Assembly: GCA_964598885.1 (NCBI GenBank)
Contig: CAZRES010000104.1
Coordinates: forward strand, 1 to 10,469
Direction of reading: 5' to 3'
Length of the DNA: 10,469 bases
DNA from: SURF-33 sp964598885
GTDB taxonomy: Bacteria > Desulfobacterota > Desulfobacteria > Desulfobacterales > Desulfosalsimonadaceae
This document shows positions 1 to 6,047 of this stretch, piece by piece. The notes under the pieces were generated by a model. That model ran no database searches, was not told the DNA's origin, and worked only from the letters and a program-made list of their open reading frames with translations. The first letter of the stretch is position 1. Every line of letters starts with the position of its first letter. Both the position numbers and the translations under genes were made by a program.

Positions 1-215
1 CCGCCGGAGGTGAACACGATCTCCTTGGGATTTTCGGCATGAATCAGCCCGGCGGTGGCTTCCCGGGCCGCATCCAGCAGGGCCGCGGCTGCGTCGCCGT
101 CGCTGTGCTGGCTGGAGGGATTGTGATAATCTCCGTTGATGGTATCGACCATGACCTGCTTGACTTCCGGCAGGAGCGGGTTGGCGGATATGTGATCGAA
201 ATTGATCAGTTTCAT
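1..215 (-). CDS. nifS: NifS/IscS-like cysteine desulfurase, N-terminal part (runs off left edge)
   Basis: This is a PLP-dependent class V aminotransferase-fold enzyme that takes sulfur from cysteine and passes it to an Fe-S scaffold in the cytoplasm. Only the first 71 residues are in the window. The start is MKLINFDHISANPLLPEVKQ, followed by a region with HNPSSQHSDGDAAAALLDAARE and ending in IVFTSGG. The NPSSxH and FTSGG blocks are family signatures. The ATG at 213-215 is preceded by a good ribosome site (GGAGAAGAG on the minus strand). The gene begins 30 bp after the NifU-like gene stops and on the same strand, so the two are very likely co-transcribed and cooperate. The first block reads DHISANP where most NifS/IscS proteins have DNNATT, as in a divergent subgroup. 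The PLP lysine and the catalytic cysteine lie outside the window, so desulfurase activity is inferred from similarity and context. Confidence 0.85.
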   Translation of the reverse strand, partial: MKLINFDHISANPLLPEVKQVMVDTINGDYHNPSSQHSDGDAAAALLDAAREATAGLIHAENPKEIVFTSG

Positions 216-245
216 TGGACTCTTCTCCGTTTAGTGACGTATTCC

Positions 246-770
246 CTAATGATGTTCCTCGCCCAGTTCGTGCTGGCAGGCATCGCAAAAGGATGCTTTT
301 TCACTGATTTCAATATCGCAGTAAGGACAACGGCACTGCCCGTCATGGGTATGTTCATGCTCTTCCTTGCGGGCCGGCTCGGGCCGGGTGATGCCGGCTT
401 TGCGGTCTTCGTAATCCTTGATGGCCAGTTGCAGGGCGTCCGCGCCCAGGTTGGAGCAGTGCAGTTTGTTCTTGGGCAGGCCTTCCAGGGCGTCGGCCAC
501 ATCCTTATTGGTGATTTTCTTGGCTTCGACGAGGGTTTTTCCCTTGGCAATTTCCGTTAACATGCTGGAGACCGCGATGGCCGATCCGCAGCCGAAGGTC
601 TGGAACTTGATGTCATCGATGCGGTTATCGTGGATCTTTAAATAAATGGTCATCATGTCGCCGCAAAGGGGATTGCCTACTTCGCCCACGCCGTCGGCAT
701 CTTCAATCACGCCGACATTTCGTGGATTCTTGAAATGATCCATTACCACCTGGCTGTATATCATCTTCAT
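246..770 (-). CDS. nifU: IscU/NifU-like Fe-S cluster scaffold with C-terminal zinc-ribbon tail
   Basis: This cytoplasmic scaffold protein of 174 residues is one on which [Fe-S] clusters are assembled from sulfur given by a cysteine desulfurase. Residues 1 to about 128 are an IscU/NifU-N domain with the three cluster cysteines in their usual settings: C36 in GNPLCGD (with D38), C61 in FGCGSAIA and C105 in LHCSNLGADAL (preceded by H104). Canonical IscU proteins end near here. This one continues with an acidic, His-rich linker (EEHEHTHDGQ) and a small CxCxxC...CxxC module (C146, C148, C151, C162, C165) of the CPYC...FCDACQHEL type seen in zinc ribbons, and it ends in EEHH. The tail may bind zinc or another metal, or serve as a docking site; this is inference. 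The ATG has a strong site (GGGAGGA) just upstream. The gene lies between dapL (104 bp upstream) and nifS (30 bp downstream). Confidence 0.93.
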   Translation of the reverse strand: MKMIYSQVVMDHFKNPRNVGVIEDADGVGEVGNPLCGDMMTIYLKIHDNRIDDIKFQTFGCGSAIAVSSMLTEIAKGKTLVEAKKITNKDVADALEGLPKNKLHCSNLGADALQLAIKDYEDRKAGITRPEPARKEEHEHTHDGQCRCPYCDIEISEKASFCDACQHELGEEHH

Positions 771-837
771 ATCCTCCCGTTGTTGTATTAATCATGACCC
801 AACATAACCATGATCAGGGTGTTGTAAAGATGCCTCA

Positions 838-866
838 TCCATACCCATTTGCTCTGCGGGGGTCAA
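838..866 (-). promoter_or_regulatory. Possible sigma70-type promoter for the nifU-nifS pair
   Basis: On the minus strand, TTGACC (861-866) and TATGGA (838-843) are separated by 17 bp, inside the 104-bp gap after dapL. The -35 matches 5 of 6 consensus bases and the -10 only 3 of 6, so the call is weak. A dyad ATCATG-N12-CATGAT (791-814) lies downstream, between this candidate and the nifU start. The pair could equally be read through from dapL, since I see no terminator in the gap. Confidence 0.3.
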
Positions 867-874
867 GAATGGTT

Positions 875-2110
875 TTACCCGGTGATGCGGCCGGCCGCGG
901 CGTGGATCCGGGCCATGGCTTTTTTGGTGTTTTCATGGGTATTGAAGGCCGACAGCCGGATAAACTGCTGTCCGCAGGACCCGAATCCCGCGCCCGGGGT
1001 ACAGACCACGCCGGTCTCGGACAACAGCCTGTCAAACAATGTCCATGAATCCATGCGGGCGTCGATCCAGACATAAGGGGAGTGTTCGCCGCCGGCGCAG
1101 CGAAAGCCCAGACTTTCCATCTCTTCGCGGATGACATGAGCATTTGCCAGGTAGAAATCAATGATCGCTTTCACCTGAGCTTTTCCTTCATTGCTGTAAA
1201 CGGCCGCGGCGGCCCGCTGCACCGGATAGGAAACCCCGTTGAATTTGGTGGTATGGCGCCGGTTCCAGAGGCTGTGCAGCTTGTGAGCGCCGCCGGTTTC
1301 GTCCCAGGCCACACAGGATTTCGGAACCACGGTAAACGCGCACCGGTTGCCGGTAAACCCGGCGGTTTTGGAAAAACTCCGAAATTCCACAGCGACCTCC
1401 CGGGCCCCGTTGATTTCATAAATGGAACGCGGGATGGCATCATCGGTGATAAAGGCCTCGTAGGCCGCGTCATAAAGAATCAGGGCCTTGTTCTTCCGGG
1501 CGTAATCAACCCAGCGGGCCAGGGCTTCCCGGGTGACGGCCGCGCCCGTGGGATTGTTGGGAAAACACAGATAGATCAGGTCCACGGGCACATCCGGCAG
1601 TTCCGGAATAAAATTGTTCTCCGGCGTACTTTCCAGATAGACGATATTTTCATAACGGCCGCCGGTAAAGGCTCCGGTGCGGCCGGCCATGACGTTGGTG
1701 TCCACATAAACCGGGTAAACCGGATCCGGCACAGCGATGGTGATGTCGGCGGCAAGGATCTCCTGAAAATTGCCCGTATCGCATTTGGCCCCGTCGCTGA
1801 TAAAAATTTCATCTGCGGCAATATCAACGCCCCTGGCCTGGAAATCATTTGCTGCGATGGCTTCCCGCAGAAACGGATACCCCTGCTCGGGTCCATATCC
1901 CCGAAATGTGGCATCGACCGCCATTTCGTCCACCGCCTGGTGCATGGCGTCGACGCAGACCGGCGGCAGGGCCCGGGTGCAGTCGCCGATGCCCATGCGG
2001 ATGATTTCCTTATCCGGATGAGCGTTCTGGTAATCGGCTACCCGGGAGGAGATGGTTGAAAACAGATAAGACGCCTGAAGCTTCAGGTAATGTGCGTTGA
2101 TACGGATCAT
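875..2110 (-). CDS. dapL: LL-diaminopimelate aminotransferase
   Basis: This cytoplasmic PLP enzyme (EC 2.6.1.83) converts tetrahydrodipicolinate with glutamate directly into LL-diaminopimelate, bypassing the succinylase or acetylase steps of lysine and peptidoglycan-precursor synthesis. It has 411 residues, the usual length for DapL. Seen in the sequence: an N-terminal RINAHYLKLQASYLF block, GIGD (40-43), FRGYGPEQGYPFLREAIA (69-86), FISDGAKCDTGNFQEI (103-118), NNPTG (185-189), YDAAYE (213-218), the Schiff-base lysine K248 in SFSKTAGFTGNRCAF, and the C-terminal GFGSCGQQFIRLSAF block with the substrate-carboxylate arginine. The GAKCD and SKTAGFTGNRCAFT blocks favour DapL over general class I aspartate aminotransferases. 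The ATG is preceded by AGAAAGG and a clear promoter. It is the first gene of a minus-strand series followed by the Fe-S genes; lysine synthesis and Fe-S assembly share no obvious logic, so this may be only neighbourhood. Confidence 0.95.
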   Translation of the reverse strand: MIRINAHYLKLQASYLFSTISSRVADYQNAHPDKEIIRMGIGDCTRALPPVCVDAMHQAVDEMAVDATFRGYGPEQGYPFLREAIAANDFQARGVDIAADEIFISDGAKCDTGNFQEILAADITIAVPDPVYPVYVDTNVMAGRTGAFTGGRYENIVYLESTPENNFIPELPDVPVDLIYLCFPNNPTGAAVTREALARWVDYARKNKALILYDAAYEAFITDDAIPRSIYEINGAREVAVEFRSFSKTAGFTGNRCAFTVVPKSCVAWDETGGAHKLHSLWNRRHTTKFNGVSYPVQRAAAAVYSNEGKAQVKAIIDFYLANAHVIREEMESLGFRCAGGEHSPYVWIDARMDSWTLFDRLLSETGVVCTPGAGFGSCGQQFIRLSAFNTHENTKKAMARIHAAAGRITG

Positions 2111-2160
2111 GGGAAAAACCTTTCTGGTAATATTTCATCATTTCATTATCGACCGCCTTG

Positions 2161-2189
2161 GATATATTAAAACCGATGGTGCATGTCAA
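2161..2189 (-). promoter_or_regulatory. dapL promoter, sigma70 type
   Basis: Read on the minus strand, a perfect -35 TTGACA (2184-2189) is followed after 17 bp by TATATC (2161-2166; 4 of 6 matches). Transcription would begin near 2154, giving a leader of roughly 45 nt before the dapL ATG. That is too short for a lysine riboswitch. Two A5 tracts (minus strand) lie just upstream and could act as an UP element. Confidence 0.7.
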
Positions 2190-2204
2190 TCCTCAATCCC
2201 GTGG

Positions 2205-2231
2205 CCTATTTTTCCTATTTTTCGCAATAGG
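2205..2231. repeat. Tandem CCTATTTTT repeat and small inverted repeat upstream of the dapL promoter
   Basis: CCTATTTTT occurs twice in direct tandem (2205-2222). The second copy also begins an inverted repeat, CCTATT (2214-2219) with AATAGG (2226-2231) around a 6-nt loop. On the minus strand this places two A5 tracts 9 bp apart at about -55 to -68 of the dapL promoter. Function is unknown; a curved DNA or UP-like role is an inference. Confidence 0.5.
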
Positions 2232-2267
2232 GAAGAAGTAATGTTTCGGTAAAACATCGGATTTTTC

Positions 2268-2299
2268 CTTTCGAAAGTCTTTCAGGGGATCCCCCGAAA
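2268..2299. repeat. Two adjacent palindromes in the divergent spacer
   Basis: CTTTCGAAAG (2268-2277) is a perfect 10-bp palindrome. Two bases later lies TTTCAGGGGATCCCCCGAAA (2280-2299), a 20-bp palindrome with a single mismatched pair and a perfect GGGGATCCCC core (2285-2294). They sit between the divergent dapL and crotonase promoters. They could be regulator-binding sites; no T-run follows on either strand, so they are not terminators. Confidence 0.55.
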
Positions 2300-2350
2300 A
2301 CCGCGATCTTGCTCAAAATCAACTTTTAAGTGTTGCATCAAGGTGTTACC

Positions 2351-2372
2351 CCTCCACACCATCAAGTGGGGG
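2351..2372. repeat. Stem-loop sequence in the divergent spacer
   Basis: CCTCCAC (2351-2357) can pair with GTGGGGG (2366-2372) with one wobble pair and an 8-nt loop. It lies upstream of the crotonase promoter candidate, so it is probably not transcribed with that gene. No U-run follows. The rest of the 470-bp spacer (2111-2581) shows no ORF of convincing quality and no RNA gene that I recognise. Confidence 0.35.
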
Positions 2373-2428
2373 AAGAAAATCCGTCCACATTTCCATCCCA
2401 CAGCAGTGAAATGTGTTCATATTCGGGG

Positions 2429-2456
2429 TTGACAGAAAGGTTGTCCTTTACATAAA
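2429..2456 (+). promoter_or_regulatory. Candidate promoter for the crotonase-radical SAM genes
   Basis: A perfect -35 TTGACA (2429-2434) is followed after 16 bp by CATAAA (2451-2456; 4 of 6 matches) inside an AT-rich stretch. AATAAT at 2455-2460 matches better but with a 20-bp spacer. The leader to the ATG at 2582 would be about 120 nt. Confidence 0.45.
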
Positions 2457-2581
2457 TAATATGTTTTAATGCAGATTTTTCGGTTCCGGCATTGTTGAAT
2501 GCGCCATCCATTTTTGTCCCACCGGCGGTTCATTTTGCTGCACCGATTCAAAAATACTTTTCATCGGCAAAGGAGATCCCC

Positions 2582-3343
2582 ATGCTCGACATCACCACCC
2601 AGGACGATATTGCCATCGTCACCTTCAACAATGGAAAGACCAATTCCATTACCCGGGAAATGCTGGCGCAACTGAAAGAAATCGTGGATCAGGCAGATGC
2701 CGAACCGTCGCCCAAAGGAATTATTTTGACCGGGAACGGCCGTTTTTTTTCCAGTGGATTCCACCTGCCCATTTTCATCAATTTTACGAATCGCAACGAG
2801 GCGGTTGCCTTTTTTGAAATGGAACAGGAGACCCTGCTTCGCTTGTTCGCCTGTCGAAAACCCGTGGTGGCGGCCTTAAACGGCCATGCGGCAGCCGGGG
2901 GCCTGATCTATTCCATGGCCGCAGATTACCGCATCATCAAGGATCATCCCAAAATCAAAATCGGCATGACGGAAATCAAAATCGGGCTTCCCCTCAATAT
3001 CGTCCAGCACGAAGTCATGCGCTACGGATTCGACAGCGCCCATAAATTCCGGGATGTCATGTTTTTCGGCGACATGGTGGATGTGTACAAGGCAAAAGAA
3101 ATGAAGCTGGTGGATGAGCTGGTACCGGAAGAACAGCTGTTGGAACGGGCAAAGCAGGTGATCAGCCAGTGGATCGACACGCCCAACCGGCCGTTTATGC
3201 GCCTGAAGTATCTGCTGCGCAAAGATGCCGTGGAAAACATGCGCCGGAAACTGGCCGAAGAAAACTGGCACGAGGGAATGGACTGCTTTTTCCGCGACGA
3301 TGTCCGCCAGACGCTGGAATTCGTCCAGGCCGGCATGCAATAA
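2582..3343 (+). CDS. Enoyl-CoA hydratase/isomerase (crotonase) family protein
   Basis: This is a cytoplasmic crotonase-fold protein of 253 residues, the usual single-domain size, acting on an acyl-CoA that cannot be named from sequence. The two oxyanion-hole segments are visible as FSSGFHLP (56-63) and NGHAAAGG (100-107). E131 in MTEIKIGLPL sits where the hydratases carry their second catalytic glutamate (Glu164 of rat crotonase). The position of the first glutamate (Glu144) is I109 by my alignment of GGLIYSMAADY with GGCELAMMCDI. One-glutamate members are often enoyl-CoA isomerases, so isomerase is a better guess than hydratase. I chose the ATG at 2582 because AAAGGAG lies 6 bp upstream; an upstream in-frame ATG at 2492 would add 30 residues unlike the family. 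The gene leads a plus-strand group and ends 21 bp before the radical SAM gene. Confidence 0.85.
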   Translation: MLDITTQDDIAIVTFNNGKTNSITREMLAQLKEIVDQADAEPSPKGIILTGNGRFFSSGFHLPIFINFTNRNEAVAFFEMEQETLLRLFACRKPVVAALNGHAAAGGLIYSMAADYRIIKDHPKIKIGMTEIKIGLPLNIVQHEVMRYGFDSAHKFRDVMFFGDMVDVYKAKEMKLVDELVPEEQLLERAKQVISQWIDTPNRPFMRLKYLLRKDAVENMRRKLAEENWHEGMDCFFRDDVRQTLEFVQAGMQ

Positions 3344-3364
3344 TCTTACTGTCGGCCTTCATTT

Positions 3365-5950
3365 ATGAGCACTTCTTCTTTAACGGATTTTCTGCCCCTT
3401 GTGGCAGGCCCGAGCCGCTATCTGGGCAGCGAGGTCAATGCCGTCCATAAAGACCCGGACGGCGTCAGGCTCCGGTTCGCCCTGGCGTTTCCGGATCGCT
3501 ACGAGATCGGTATGTCGCATTTCGGCATGCAGATCCTTTATCATATCCTTAACCGAGATCCCCGAATCGCCGCCGAGCGGGTATTTGCCCCGGATATTGA
3601 CATGGCTGATTATCTGACCGCATCCGGGACGCCGTTGGCCTCCCTGGAATCCGGCGCTCCTCTGGCGCAATTTGATATCATCGGGTTCAGCCTTCTCTAT
3701 GAACTCAATTACACCAATATCCTGATGATGCTGGATCTGGCCGGAATCCCTTTCCGGGCTTCCCTTCGTGGCGATTCCCATCCTTTTATCATTGCCGGAG
3801 GGCCGTGTACGGTCAACCCCGAACCCGTGGCTGATTTTTTCGATGCCATGGTGGTCGGCGACGGAGAGACCGTCATCATGCAGATGGCCGAATCCTGGAT
3901 GGCATGGCACGAAAGCGGGATACGGGACCGAAAGGCCCTGCTGAAGGCCTGGGCCGGCCTGGAAGGGGTCTATATACCGGAATTTTTTTCCGTACATTAT
4001 GACCCCGCCGGCTTTCAGCACATTCAACCGCGGATCCCCGAATACGAGAAGGTGATCCGGACTATTGTACCCGATCTGGATGCGGCGGCGTTTCCGGATC
4101 GCCCCGTGGTGGCCTTTGGCCGGCCCGTACATGACCGGCTCCGGTTGGAAATCGCCCGGGGGTGCACCCGGGGATGCCGGTTCTGCCAGGCCGGCATGAT
4201 TTACCGGCCGGTGCGCGAACGATCCGTGGATAATATTCTGGACCTTGCCGAACGTACCATCGCCGCCACGGGTTATGATGACATATCCGTGCTTTCTCTC
4301 AGTACCGGTGACTACCGGTGTCTGGCCCCCCTCATGCAGAAACTGATGGAAACATGTTTTCCCCGTCGGATCGCGGTGTCGATTCCCTCCTTTCGGGCCG
4401 GCACGCTCACCTCGGCTCTGATGGAACAGATCCGCCGGGTGCGCAAAACCGGTTTTACCATTGCGCCCGAAGCCGGTTCCGAACGTCTGCGCGCGGTGAT
4501 CAATAAAAATATCAGCGAGCAGGATATTATGGACACTGTTTCCCGCGCCTTTTCTTTGGGGTGGCGGGTTATCAAACTCTATTTCATGATCGGACTGCCC
4601 ACGGAAACCGATGCGGATATCGACGCCATTGCTGACCTGGTAGTCCGGATCCGGGGCGGTCCGGCAAGAGGCGGCCGGGAGGGAACCATCAATGTCAGCG
4701 TGGCCACGTTCATCCCCAAGCCCCATGTGCCGTTTCAATGGGATCCGCAGATCTCGATTGCCGCAGCCAGGGAAAAAATCGAATATCTGCGCCAACGGCT
4801 GCGCATGCGCGGCGTTTCCTTCAAGTGGCAAAACCCCGAAGTCAGCCTGCTGGAAGGCCTCTTCGCCCGGGGAGACCGGCGCCTTTCCAAACTGCTGGAA
4901 ACGGCGTGGCAAAAAGGCTGCCGCTTTGATGGATGGACCGATACCTTTAATTTTCGACAATGGGAAGACGCCATAGCCCAGAGCGGACTCGCTGTCGATT
5001 TTTTCACCACCCGGCAGCGATCCCTAGACGAAAGACTTCCCTGGGACCATATCGACACCCGGGTCTCTGTGGCATTTCTGAAAGCCGAGCATGAAAACGC
5101 TCGGCGCGTCGAAACTACGCCCGACTGCCGCGACGGTCAATGCCAGGCATGCGGCGTGTGCGACCTGGATCAGATCAAACCCCGCTGCGCACCGGAATCC
5201 ATCGAAGTCTTTTCCCCGGAAATTTTGGAACCCCATCTGGTCCACGATGTTCCCGCAAACAACGGGACCAACCGGGGAAAAAACGACCTCGACACACCAA
5301 AAGCACTTTATGCGCGCCTTGCCTACTCCCGAACGGATGCAGCTCGATATTTCGGTCATCTGGAACTGGTCACCATTTTTTCCCGCGCCGTCCGGCGGGC
5401 CGATATTCCCGTAGCATTTTCAAAGGGATTCCATCCAAAGCCGAAAATTTCCTTTCATGATCCGCTTCCCGTGGGAACGGAAAGCGAGAGTGAAATCTTT
5501 TACATCAATCTGCGCGACCCCATGGACTGCCGGGACCTGGTTTCAGAATTGAACCGGTTGCTGCCGGCCGGCATCACCATTCATGATTGCCGGATACTGC
5601 CGCCGGGACAGCGTCCGAGATTTTTCGTTCCCGAAACAGCTGCTTACCGGGTAAAGCTCCACGGATTCGGGTTCGATCCCCATATCATTTCAACCTTTCA
5701 TCAGGCAACGGAATGGTCATTTGTGCGAACGTCCCACAAGGGGGTTCGTCAAACATTTAACTTAAAAGACGTAGTGGCCGGCCTTCAACAGGTTGCCGAC
5801 GACACCATCGAAATCCGATTAAAAAAAACCAATGGGAAAACCCTGCGGCCCCATGACGTGCTCAAAGCGGTTTTCCCCTTGTCAAGGGGTCAGGTCCGGA
5901 TGGCCCGCATTGTTAAATTGTTTGAAAATATGTCTGATAACGGATATTAG
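3365..5950 (+). CDS. B12-binding-type radical SAM protein fused to DUF2344 (TIGR03960 + TIGR03936 type)
   Basis: This protein has 861 residues and its reaction is unknown to me. Residues about 1-240 match the N-terminal, cobalamin-binding-like part of the TIGR03960 family (SRYLGSEVNAVHKD, FPDRYEIGMSHFGMQILYHI, AGGPCTVNPEPVADFFD, VVGDGE). The radical SAM core follows with C267, C271 and C274 in RGCTRGCRFCQAG, which should bind a [4Fe-4S] cluster and SAM; PEAGSERLR and the IGLPTETDADI block are typical of the core. A cysteine-rich joint (C588, C593, C596, C599, C608) leads into DUF2344 from about residue 649 (YARLAYSRTDAARYFGHLE, FSKGFHPKPKISFHDPLPVGTESESE). In many bacteria the two halves are separate adjacent genes; here they are one. 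It lies directly upstream of RNase G, a recurring arrangement that suggests an RNA- or ribosome-related role. No Shine-Dalgarno is visible before the ATG, but the family-like N-terminus supports this start. Confidence 0.92.
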   Translation: MSTSSLTDFLPLVAGPSRYLGSEVNAVHKDPDGVRLRFALAFPDRYEIGMSHFGMQILYHILNRDPRIAAERVFAPDIDMADYLTASGTPLASLESGAPLAQFDIIGFSLLYELNYTNILMMLDLAGIPFRASLRGDSHPFIIAGGPCTVNPEPVADFFDAMVVGDGETVIMQMAESWMAWHESGIRDRKALLKAWAGLEGVYIPEFFSVHYDPAGFQHIQPRIPEYEKVIRTIVPDLDAAAFPDRPVVAFGRPVHDRLRLEIARGCTRGCRFCQAGMIYRPVRERSVDNILDLAERTIAATGYDDISVLSLSTGDYRCLAPLMQKLMETCFPRRIAVSIPSFRAGTLTSALMEQIRRVRKTGFTIAPEAGSERLRAVINKNISEQDIMDTVSRAFSLGWRVIKLYFMIGLPTETDADIDAIADLVVRIRGGPARGGREGTINVSVATFIPKPHVPFQWDPQISIAAAREKIEYLRQRLRMRGVSFKWQNPEVSLLEGLFARGDRRLSKLLETAWQKGCRFDGWTDTFNFRQWEDAIAQSGLAVDFFTTRQRSLDERLPWDHIDTRVSVAFLKAEHENARRVETTPDCRDGQCQACGVCDLDQIKPRCAPESIEVFSPEILEPHLVHDVPANNGTNRGKNDLDTPKALYARLAYSRTDAARYFGHLELVTIFSRAVRRADIPVAFSKGFHPKPKISFHDPLPVGTESESEIFYINLRDPMDCRDLVSELNRLLPAGITIHDCRILPPGQRPRFFVPETAAYRVKLHGFGFDPHIISTFHQATEWSFVRTSHKGVRQTFNLKDVVAGLQQVADDTIEIRLKKTNGKTLRPHDVLKAVFPLSRGQVRMARIVKLFENMSDNGY

Positions 5951-5960
5951 CGGAATAATG

Positions 5961-6026
5961 AAATCGTAAAAATCACGATTTTAATGACAAAACAATTTGT
6001 CCCTCAAAATCCATGACGGGGCAAAT
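5961..6026 (+). promoter_or_regulatory. Two potential hairpins in the leader of the RNase G gene
   Basis: In the 97-nt spacer before rng, AAATCGT (5961-5967) can pair with ACGATTT (5975-5981). Further on, ATTTGTCCC (5995-6003) pairs with GGGGCAAAT (6018-6026) over 9 bp with one wobble and a 14-nt loop. The second stem ends 8 nt before the ribosome site of rng. E. coli RNase E controls its own mRNA through hairpins in its 5' leader; a similar role here is inference. Confidence 0.5.
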
Positions 6027-6047
6027 CCAAATACAAGGATGTAATGG

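Noticed and set aside
39..560. A 173-codon open frame on the plus strand across nifS and nifU
   Set aside because: Antisense to two recognised genes, spanning their junction; the hydrophobic-looking translation comes from the opposite strand's codons.
1082..2059. A 325-codon open frame on the plus strand across dapL
   Set aside because: Antisense shadow of dapL: no ribosome site, no recognisable domain, and dapL is certain.
2241..2265. Hairpin ATGTTT/AAACAT followed by five Ts, as a terminator
   Set aside because: No gene on either strand ends here; both neighbours are transcribed away from this spot, and the stem is only 6 bp.
3380..4960. A 526-codon open frame on the minus strand inside the radical SAM gene
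   Set aside because: It lies wholly antisense to a well-identified gene, shows no family likeness, and is explained by the codon bias of the sense gene.
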